From positions 1 through 6,703 of the forward strand of contig JALGWK010000100.1 of assembly GCA_025774205.1 (NCBI GenBank): a stretch of DNA of 6,703 nucleotides, in the 5' to 3' direction. Within the stretch, counting starts at the first letter, position 1; every line of letters starts with the position of its first letter. Origin of the DNA: a bacterium. GTDB lineage: Bacteria; Blakebacterota; Blakebacteria; Blakebacterales; Blakebacteraceae. Shown piece by piece: positions 1 through 5,033 of this stretch. Under the pieces are notes generated by a model. It saw only the letters and a list, made by a program, of their open reading frames with translations. It was not told where the DNA came from and made no database searches. The position numbers were made by a program, and so were the translations under genes.

Positions 1-173
1 TTGTAACCCACGACATGCGCAGTGTCACTACCATCTGTCATCAGGTGGCTTTTCTCCATCGCGGCATTATCTTTGCACAGGGTACACCGGCAGAGATCAC
101 GGCCAGCGAGGATGCGGTCGTGGCTCAGTTCATCGCGGGCGGGGCTGATGGCCCCATCAGACCCCGGTACTGA
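1..173 (+). CDS. MlaF-like ABC transporter ATP-binding protein, C-terminal fragment
   Basis: This is the last 56 codons (frame beginning at base 3) of an ABC ATPase whose start lies before the window. The fragment opens with VTHDM, the switch-histidine (H-loop) motif that contacts the ATP gamma-phosphate; its His codon is at 9-11. Next comes the usual beta-strand and 'G-x-P-A-E-I' segment (QGTPAEI). The tail AQFIAGGADGPI closely resembles the C-terminus of MlaF-type ATPases, which power phospholipid or organic-solvent-resistance transport between the two membranes together with MlaE and MlaD. Subfamily assignment rests on that tail, because the Walker A, Walker B and signature motifs are outside the window. 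The stop is TGA at 171-173. yajC follows after 78 bases. An ordinary ABC ATPase of another subfamily is the alternative, though the ADGPI ending argues for Mla. Confidence 0.85.
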   Translation, partial: VTHDMRSVTTICHQVAFLHRGIIFAQGTPAEITASEDAVVAQFIAGGADGPIRPRY

Positions 174-180
174 CCGGGGT
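161..180. repeat. Perfect inverted repeat (8-bp arms) over the ABC ATPase stop codon
   Basis: The arms ACCCCGGT (161-168) and ACCGGGGT (173-180) are exact reverse complements around the 4-base loop ACTG. The TGA stop at 171-173 straddles the loop and the right arm. In RNA this would be a stable GC-rich hairpin. No run of T follows, so it is not a canonical intrinsic terminator. It could protect the 3' end of the upstream message or attenuate transcription before yajC. The repeat itself is certain; its function is inference. Confidence 0.55.
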
Positions 181-186
181 GGACCG

Positions 187-207
187 GGTGCCGGAATCAC
201 CGGCATC
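187..207. repeat. Second inverted repeat in the ABC ATPase-yajC gap
   Basis: TGCCGG (189-194) and CCGGCA (200-205) pair perfectly around the loop AATCA. The stem can extend by one G-T wobble pair (188/206) and one G-C pair (187/207). It begins seven bases after the preceding hairpin and ends 34 bases before the yajC ribosome binding site. It also lacks a T-tract. Tandem hairpins at an operon boundary suggest an RNA-stability or attenuation element, but chance pairing in GC-rich DNA is possible. Confidence 0.4.
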
Positions 208-240
208 GACCCGAAGTTCCGCGTCACCAGGTACTGCCAG

Positions 241-246
241 AAGGAG
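241..246 (+). promoter_or_regulatory. Ribosome binding site of yajC
   Basis: AAGGAG lies five bases before the ATG at 252. This near-consensus Shine-Dalgarno sequence fixes the yajC start and is the clearest one in the window. Most downstream genes have weaker sites and probably rely partly on coupling. Confidence 0.75.
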
Positions 247-251
247 CAGGC

Positions 252-581
252 ATGACAGCACTGATCCATGCGCTGACAGCGTATCAGCAGACACAACCCG
301 GCCCGTCTCAGGGAAATCCGATCGGGTACTTCCTCCCCTTCGCCCTCATCATCGGGATCTTCTACCTGATGATCATCCGGCCGCAGAGCAAGCGGCAGAA
401 GGCACATCGGGCGCTGGTTTCATCTCTCGAGAAGGGCAACCAGGTCGTCACGGCAGGGGGCTTCCACGGCACCGTGCACGCGATCAATGAAGAGACCGAT
501 ATTGTTGTTCTTGAGATCGCCGACAAAGTCCGCGTGGAGGTGAACCGCAGCAGCATTTCGAAAGTCCAGAAGAAGGATTGA
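252..581 (+). CDS. yajC: Preprotein translocase subunit YajC
   Basis: A 109-residue single-pass inner-membrane protein, the usual size for YajC. YajC associates with SecDF and the SecYEG channel in protein export and membrane insertion. After a short polar N-terminus, a hydrophobic segment at about residues 25-42 (GYFLPFALIIGIFYLMII) forms the membrane anchor. It is followed immediately by the family hallmark RPQSKRQK. The soluble C-terminal domain carries the typical KGNQVVTAGGFHGTV stretch and ends with a lysine-rich tail. The start ATG is supported by AAGGAG five bases upstream. In many bacteria secD and secF follow yajC. Here def begins five bases after the stop, so the gene heads a translation-related operon. 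Identification is firm from the anchor, RPQ motif and domain order. Confidence 0.95.
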   Translation: MTALIHALTAYQQTQPGPSQGNPIGYFLPFALIIGIFYLMIIRPQSKRQKAHRALVSSLEKGNQVVTAGGFHGTVHAINEETDIVVLEIADKVRVEVNRSSISKVQKKD

Positions 582-586
582 TCGGG

Positions 587-1105
587 ATGGCAGCTTTGCC
601 GATACGCATCTATGGTGACCCGGTGCTTCGGAAAAAGGCCGCGCCGGTCCCTGCTGTGGATGAAACGATCCGCGTCCTTGCCGCCGACATGCTGGAAAGC
701 ATGCAGGACGCCAACGGCATCGGCCTGTCCGCCAACCAGGTGGGCGAACTCTGCCGCCTGATCACTCTCAATTTCGACATCGATGACGGTGGGGAGGGAT
801 CCACAGCCATTGTCAATCCGCGGATCGTGGAGCGGGAGGGTGAGCAGCTCTCCATGGAGGGCTGTCTCTCGATCCCCGAGGTCTGGGAGGAAGTCGAGCG
901 GGACGACCGGATCGTGGTCGAATACCTCGACCTTGACGGCGAAGAACAGAGCCGTGATCTGCGGGGTCTGCACAGCGCGGTGGTCCAGCATGAGATCGAC
1001 CACCTCGAGGGGATCCTCTTCGTTGATCATATCCCCGCTGTCCGCCGCATGATGCTGCGAGGGACGCTCAAGCAGATGGCCCGGAGCGCCAGACAGACGG
1101 CGTGA
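587..1105 (+). CDS. def: Peptide deformylase
   Basis: A 172-residue metalloenzyme that removes the N-formyl group from nascent proteins at the ribosome. All three family motifs are present: GIGLSANQ (residues 44-51), EGCLS (91-95, metal ligand Cys93) and HEIDH (135-139, metal ligands His135 and His139, catalytic Glu136). The length matches bacterial type I deformylases. The ATG at 587 is preferred because AGAAGG at 571-576 sits ten bases upstream and the protein then begins MAALPIRIYGDPVLR, a standard Def N-terminus. An in-frame TTG at 578 would overlap yajC but lies only one base from that same site. The stop TGA overlaps the GTG start of fmt by four bases (GTGA). It pairs functionally with Fmt, which adds the formyl group that Def removes. 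Confidence 0.96.
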   Translation: MAALPIRIYGDPVLRKKAAPVPAVDETIRVLAADMLESMQDANGIGLSANQVGELCRLITLNFDIDDGGEGSTAIVNPRIVEREGEQLSMEGCLSIPEVWEEVERDDRIVVEYLDLDGEEQSRDLRGLHSAVVQHEIDHLEGILFVDHIPAVRRMMLRGTLKQMARSARQTA

Positions 1106-2064
1106 GGATCGCCTTCCTCGGCAACGGCGTCTTCGGGGTTCCCACCTTCAGGACGCTGGCCCGATCATCACACGAAATCATGGCGCTGGTCACCAGGCCC
1201 GACCGGGCCGCGGGTCGCGGCCGCAGGGAGACCATCAGCCCGTTGAAACCGCCGGCTGCGGATCACGATATACCGGTCGTCGAGATCGCCGATCTGAGGG
1301 CCGCCGAAACCGCCGGGCAGCTGGCGGAACTCGAGACAGACCTGTGGGTCGTCGTGGCCTTTCCGATCATCCCTTCCGACCTCCTGGTGATACCGCCGGC
1401 GGGTACGATCAACCTGCACGCCTCACTTCTGCCGCGGTACCGGGGCGCGGCTCCCGCACAGTGGGCGATCATCAACGGTGAGAGCGTCACCGGGGTGACG
1501 ACCTTCTTCATCGACGCCGGCATCGACACCGGAGGAATCTGTCTGCAGCGGGAGGTGGAGATCGAAGCCGACGAGAACGCCGACGGACTCCTGCTGCGAC
1601 TCGCCGATCACGGTGCCTCGCTCATGCTCGAGACGATCGAACTGATCGCGGCCGGGAAGGCCCCCCGAACGCCACAGGATCCGGGCCTCGCCACCCCGGC
1701 GCCGGCCTTCAGCAAGGAGGACGGGCTGGTCGACTGGGATCTCCCGTCGAATGCGATCCGGAACCGGATCAGGGGACTCCAACCGTGGCCGGGATCGTAT
1801 TCCACGCTTCGAGGTGAGCGTATCCTCCTCCTGAAGGCGCGCCCGGCGACCGCTGAGGAAGTGCCGTGGGAGGCAGGGGCAGCACCCCCTCCAGGCACCC
1901 TGGCCGGCTACCTTCCCAATGGCCTGCCGGTCGTCGCGACCGGGGGGGGAGAGGGACTGGTGCTGCTCGAGATCCAGCGGGAGGGACGACGACCGGGTGA
2001 CGGCGCCTCGGTCATGCGCGGTCTCCGCAGTGAGCCGGGAGTACGGTTCAGTGATGAAGGATGA
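1102..2064 (+). CDS. fmt: Methionyl-tRNA formyltransferase
   Basis: A 320-residue cytosolic enzyme that transfers a formyl group from 10-formyltetrahydrofolate to initiator Met-tRNA. The N-terminal Rossmann-type catalytic domain opens with MRIAFLGNGVFGVP and carries RPDRAAGRG. The active-site block is NLHASLLPRYRGAAP, with Asn104 and His106, and the catalytic aspartate is Asp142 in DAGIDTG. The C-terminal tRNA-binding domain starts around residue 205 (FSKEDGLVDW) and includes IRGLQPWPGSY. Length is normal for the family. The start is GTG, overlapping the def stop by four bases, so translation is probably coupled. A small departure is AFPIIP near residues 86-91, where the family usually shows AYG-x-x-LP. 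All catalytic residues remain, so the enzyme should be active. The 3' end overlaps rsmB by 11 bases. Confidence 0.96.
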   Translation: MRIAFLGNGVFGVPTFRTLARSSHEIMALVTRPDRAAGRGRRETISPLKPPAADHDIPVVEIADLRAAETAGQLAELETDLWVVVAFPIIPSDLLVIPPAGTINLHASLLPRYRGAAPAQWAIINGESVTGVTTFFIDAGIDTGGICLQREVEIEADENADGLLLRLADHGASLMLETIELIAAGKAPRTPQDPGLATPAPAFSKEDGLVDWDLPSNAIRNRIRGLQPWPGSYSTLRGERILLLKARPATAEEVPWEAGAAPPPGTLAGYLPNGLPVVATGGGEGLVLLEIQREGRRPGDGASVMRGLRSEPGVRFSDEG

Positions 2065-3358
2065 GATCAGGGGGCTCGCCGCGGCAATCCTGGTCGAGGT
2101 GGAGCAGGGCACCTTCCTCGACCTTGCCCTGAAGGACCGCCGGGGAGGACTGGCGGCGGGAGATCCGGGATCGGCGAGGCTCCAATTTCTGACTGCCGGC
2201 ACCACGAAATGGAGTGGACGGCTCGACCGCGAACTGGAGAGTCGGCTGCCGAAGGGGCTCGAAAGCCTCCCACCCGTTTGCAGGGCCATTCTCAGACTGG
2301 CGCTCTTTGAACTCCGGCACGGTGATTCCCCCGATTATGCCGTGGTGGATACGGCGGTCAACCAGACCCGGGATTCGGGGCTGGCAGGTCTGACGTCGGT
2401 AGTGAACGGAGTGCTCAGGACCGCCATCCGGGAGGGTGAACCACCACTGCCGGAGGATCCGTTCGGGCGTCTGGCGGCGGAGCATTCCCACCCCGAGTGG
2501 CTCCTCCGCCTGGTGGATGAAGTCCACGGAGTCGGGTCGGCAGCGGCTTTTGCGGCATGGAACAATCTGCCGCCGCCTATCTGGGTTCGGGTGAACCGGC
2601 TGGTGGAGAGCGTGGAGAGCGCGACCGGACTGCTCCGGGAATCGGGAATCGAGGTATACCCCGGCACGCTCCTGCCCGACTGGCTGCTCCTGGGGGAGGG
2701 GATCGATCCGGCGACTCTGGCAGGGATCAGGGAGGGATGGCTCACGGTCCAGGATCCCTCGGCCGGGCTGGCGGCTCTGGCGGCCGCGCCGGCAGAGGGT
2801 GCAAGCGCGGCTGACATCTGCGCCGCGCCGGGAGGCAAGGCGACCCATCTCGGGGAACTCGGTGCCAGGGTGGATGCCGCCGACAGCAATCGGGAGCGGG
2901 CGCTTCTGCTCCGGGAATCGATTGCGCGGCATGCCAGTGGGGGGATCACGCCGGTCGAGTATGGCGAACTCCTCTCCCGTCGGGAGAGCTACGACCTGGT
3001 GCTCATCGACGCGCCGTGCAGCAATACCGGAGTGCTCCGGCGGCGGGCCGATGCCCGCTGGCGCCTGACGGCCGAGGAACCGGCTCGACTGGCAGGAGTG
3101 CAGTCTCGTCTGCTGGAGAATGGCGCGGAACTGGTTCGTCCGGGAGGCGTACTGGTCTACAGCACGTGCACCCTCCTCCCGGTTGAAAACGAAGTGGTGG
3201 TGGATCGGTTTCTGTCGCACCATAATACTTTCATGCCGGACAACCTCCCGGGTTCCATCCCGGAGGTGTTCAGGAGAGGTGAAGGCAGAGCGGCATCACT
3301 TCCCTGGAAACACGGCCTGGATGGTTCCTTCGTTGCGAGGATGAAACGACAGCCATGA
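2054..3358 (+). CDS. rsmB: 16S rRNA m5C967 methyltransferase RsmB (Sun/Fmu family)
   Basis: A 434-residue SAM-dependent RNA cytosine-C5 methyltransferase. The N-terminal third is a NusB-like helical RNA-binding domain (IRGLAAAILVEVEQGTF at the start, AVVDTAVNQTRD near residues 96-107). The C-terminal catalytic domain has the SAM-binding loop CAAPGGKATHL (from residue 256), DAPCSNTG with Cys322, and STCTLLPVENE with the catalytic nucleophile Cys372. The two-cysteine arrangement is diagnostic of the NOL1/NOP2/Sun family, and the NusB-like domain points to RsmB rather than RsmF. ATG 2054 is chosen because the protein then begins MKDEIRGLAAA; GTG 2051 directly before it is an equally possible start, with GGGAG at 2037-2041. 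An open frame extends upstream inside fmt but shows no family similarity. It overlaps fmt by 11 bases and the PASTA gene by four. Confidence 0.94.
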   Translation: MKDEIRGLAAAILVEVEQGTFLDLALKDRRGGLAAGDPGSARLQFLTAGTTKWSGRLDRELESRLPKGLESLPPVCRAILRLALFELRHGDSPDYAVVDTAVNQTRDSGLAGLTSVVNGVLRTAIREGEPPLPEDPFGRLAAEHSHPEWLLRLVDEVHGVGSAAAFAAWNNLPPPIWVRVNRLVESVESATGLLRESGIEVYPGTLLPDWLLLGEGIDPATLAGIREGWLTVQDPSAGLAALAAAPAEGASAADICAAPGGKATHLGELGARVDAADSNRERALLLRESIARHASGGITPVEYGELLSRRESYDLVLIDAPCSNTGVLRRRADARWRLTAEEPARLAGVQSRLLENGAELVRPGGVLVYSTCTLLPVENEVVVDRFLSHHNTFMPDNLPGSIPEVFRRGEGRAASLPWKHGLDGSFVARMKRQP

Positions 3359-4263
3359 CATCGATGACACAACGGGACGATAACGGAGGAGGAACCGATT
3401 TTGTCATGATCGTGAAATCGGCGGGACTCCTCGTCATGCTCCTCCTCATCATCACCGCCTTCTTCATAGGCGGCATGATCCTCGTCGACCGGGTGATCAT
3501 GCCGGCCTGGACCGATCGCGGATCGGAGGTCGATCTGCCGGACATCGTCGACCTCGATTTCTACGCCGCCAAGAGCGACCTGCAGGAGCTCGGCCTCGAA
3601 CTGGAGCGGATCGAAGAGAGTTTCCACGCCGTCATCGACGAGGGGCGGATTATCGAACAGGTGCCGCCTCCCTTTACCCGGGTGAAGAAGGGCCGCACCG
3701 TCGGCGTGGTCGTCAGCCGGGGGCCGGAGGAGGTCATCATCCCCGACCTGACGAGGCTGACGACCGATCAGGCCCGGGCAAAACTCCAGGACTTCGGTCT
3801 TCTGCTGGGGCAGATCACCACCCGTCCCGACGATTCACCCGACGGCACCGTGATCGACCAGCGGCCAGGCGCCACCCTGAAGGCTCTGCGGAACACCCGG
3901 ATCAGCCTGGTGGTTAGTTCAGGACCGCTACGGACCACCAGCCTCATCCCCCGGCTCGTGAACATGGGGCTCACCGGCGCTCTGACGAGGATCAGGGATA
4001 TAGACGGCAAAGTCTGGATCGAATGGATCGAAGATGACACCCAGGTGATGATGACAGTGGTTGAGCAGAGTCCCGATCCGGGTAACGAGGTTGAGGGTAT
4101 ACCGATCTTCGACCTGACGGTCGCGGTCAGGACCGGTTTCAGACCGACCGCGGCCATGGTGGACACCGTCGGTATGGGCGCTCCGCCCCCCTGGGTGCGT
4201 CAGGGCCTCGACGCGCCGCCACCCGAAGAAGATCGCCGTGGACGTCGGATTCCACCGCGGTGA
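3355..4263 (+). CDS. Membrane-anchored protein with three PASTA domains
   Basis: A 302-residue protein with a short cytoplasmic N-terminus, one membrane segment at about residues 24-45 (GLLVMLLLIITAFFIGGMIL) and an outer region of three tandem PASTA domains. These span roughly 58-126, 127-195 and 196-263. The first two have the expected pattern: an opening 'P-D-(I/L)', a helix, a 'V-I-x-Q-x-P' strand and a closing V-S-x-G-P. The third is divergent, beginning IPRLVNM and keeping VEQSPDPG. A proline/arginine-rich tail (APPPEEDRRGRR) ends the chain. PASTA modules in serine/threonine kinases and penicillin-binding proteins sense or bind muropeptides. No kinase or transpeptidase domain is present here, so a periplasmic peptidoglycan-binding role is inference. 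The ATG overlaps the rsmB stop by four bases (ATGA); ATG 3364 is an alternative start. Confidence 0.88.
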   Translation: MTSMTQRDDNGGGTDFVMIVKSAGLLVMLLLIITAFFIGGMILVDRVIMPAWTDRGSEVDLPDIVDLDFYAAKSDLQELGLELERIEESFHAVIDEGRIIEQVPPPFTRVKKGRTVGVVVSRGPEEVIIPDLTRLTTDQARAKLQDFGLLLGQITTRPDDSPDGTVIDQRPGATLKALRNTRISLVVSSGPLRTTSLIPRLVNMGLTGALTRIRDIDGKVWIEWIEDDTQVMMTVVEQSPDPGNEVEGIPIFDLTVAVRTGFRPTAAMVDTVGMGAPPPWVRQGLDAPPPEEDRRGRRIPPR

Positions 4264-4270
4264 TGCCGTC

Positions 4271-4939
4271 ATGAGTGTCCAGGTAGCGCCCAGCCTGCTC
4301 TCGGCCGATTTCGGCCGGCTGGAAGGGGAGATCGCCATGGTTGAGGCGGCCGGAGCCGACCTCCTCCACCTCGACGTGATGGACGCCCATTTCGTGCCCA
4401 ATCTGACCTTCGGTCCGTTGATCGTCGAAGCCGTCACCCGTCTCACAACCCTGCCCCGCGACACTCACCTCATGATCACCGACCCCGACCGGTACCTCGA
4501 TCCATTCGTTGAAGCTGGCGTCTCGACCTTCACCTTCCATCTCGAGGCGTTCGGGGAGGAAGAACGCGAAGCGCGGGCCGACTCGATTCTGGAGCGGCTG
4601 GCGACGGCGGGAGTAGGCCGGGGCCTCGCCCTCAACCCCGAAACTCCCGTGGAGTGGGTGTACCCCTGGCTCGATCGCCTGGAGACGGTGCTCATCATGA
4701 CCGTTCATCCCGGTTTTGGGGGCCAGAAGCTGATAGCGGAGAGCCTGGCCAGGGTACCGCTCCTGAGAGAGGAGATCGACCGGCAGGGCGTGACGGTCAC
4801 CATCGGTGTGGATGGCGGGGTTACGACCGGGAACGCGGCTGAAGTCGTCGCCGCGGGAGCTGATATCCTGGTGGCAGGATCGGCTGTGTTCGGCGCTGAT
4901 GATCCCGCTGCCGCGATTACGGCCATCCGTGGCGCCTGA
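4271..4939 (+). CDS. rpe: Ribulose-phosphate 3-epimerase
   Basis: A 222-residue TIM-barrel enzyme interconverting D-ribulose 5-phosphate and D-xylulose 5-phosphate in the pentose phosphate or Calvin pathway. Family blocks appear in order: APSLLSADF (6-14), HLDVMDAHFVPN (33-44), HLM (66-68), LNPETP (121-126), HPGFGGQ (146-152) and GVDGGV (179-184). The predicted metal ligands are His33, Asp35, His66 and Asp181, with Asp35 and Asp181 also acting as acid/base catalysts; all are present. GSAVFG (203-208) is the phosphate-binding end. ATG 4271 is chosen because the protein then begins MSVQVAPSLLSADF as in homologues. GTG 4238 would add 11 residues and overlap the PASTA gene. The start lies seven bases after the preceding stop, with only a weak GGTGA site, so coupling is likely. 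Confidence 0.96.
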   Translation: MSVQVAPSLLSADFGRLEGEIAMVEAAGADLLHLDVMDAHFVPNLTFGPLIVEAVTRLTTLPRDTHLMITDPDRYLDPFVEAGVSTFTFHLEAFGEEEREARADSILERLATAGVGRGLALNPETPVEWVYPWLDRLETVLIMTVHPGFGGQKLIAESLARVPLLREEIDRQGVTVTIGVDGGVTTGNAAEVVAAGADILVAGSAVFGADDPAAAITAIRGA

Positions 4940-4972
4940 CAGCGGGCAGGCAACAGGCGCAGGACGGTTTTT
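4932..4972 (+). terminator. Weak terminator-like hairpin at the rpe end
   Basis: GCGCCTG (4932-4938) and CAGGCGC (4954-4960) are perfect 7-base reverse complements with a 15-base loop, and five T residues follow at 4968-4972. A smaller alternative stem, GCCTG (4934-4938) with CAGGC (4947-4951), uses the same left arm. The long loop and seven-base gap before the T run make this a poor intrinsic terminator. It does sit at the one natural break in the gene run, between rpe and ffh. Confidence 0.3.
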
Positions 4973-4976
4973 CATG

Positions 4977-5006
4977 TTGGAAATGCCTGTTTTCTGTCTA
5001 CCTTTA
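4977..5006 (+). promoter_or_regulatory. Possible promoter before ffh
   Basis: The 94-base rpe-ffh spacer is clearly more AT-rich than the flanking genes. It contains TTG at 4977-4979, then 19 bases, then TACCTTTA at 4999-5006. This approximates the Bacteroidota-type pattern (TTG, about 19-21 bases, TAnnTTTG), missing the final G. Read as a classical sigma-70 promoter it would be TTGGAA with a poor -10 TACCTT at 16 bases. Either reading is weak. Location at a transcription-unit boundary is the best support. Confidence 0.25.
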
Positions 5007-5033
5007 CAAGTCTGTTGATTTTTCAGGTTTGAT

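Noticed and set aside
368-377. 10-base palindrome GATGATCATC as a possible operator
   Set aside because: It lies in the yajC membrane-segment codons, has no second copy nearby, and is expected given how common GATC and ATC codons are here.
179-490. A forward frame of 103 codons overlapping yajC
   Set aside because: Its sequence is an Arg/Pro/Ser-rich frame-shifted reading of yajC. yajC itself has a clear ribosome site, membrane segment and RPQ motif.
578-586. TTG start for def, overlapping the yajC stop
   Set aside because: The only ribosome-binding-like sequence (AGAAGG 571-576) would be one base away. ATG 587 gives proper spacing and the usual Def N-terminus.
1919-2053. N-terminal extension of the rsmB frame upstream of ATG 2054
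   Set aside because: It translates the fmt 3' end in another frame and contains nothing resembling RsmB. The NusB-like domain begins right after position 2054.
2048-3223. A 391-codon open frame on the minus strand antisense to rsmB
   Set aside because: It lies wholly over a well-supported gene with intact catalytic motifs. Its translation is rich in Arg, Pro, Gly and Ser, shows no recognisable domain, and is a typical shadow frame of GC-rich DNA.
4238-4270. GTG start extending rpe by 11 residues into the PASTA gene
   Set aside because: Rpe homologues begin just before the APSxLSADF block, which ATG 4271 provides. The extra residues have no family counterpart.
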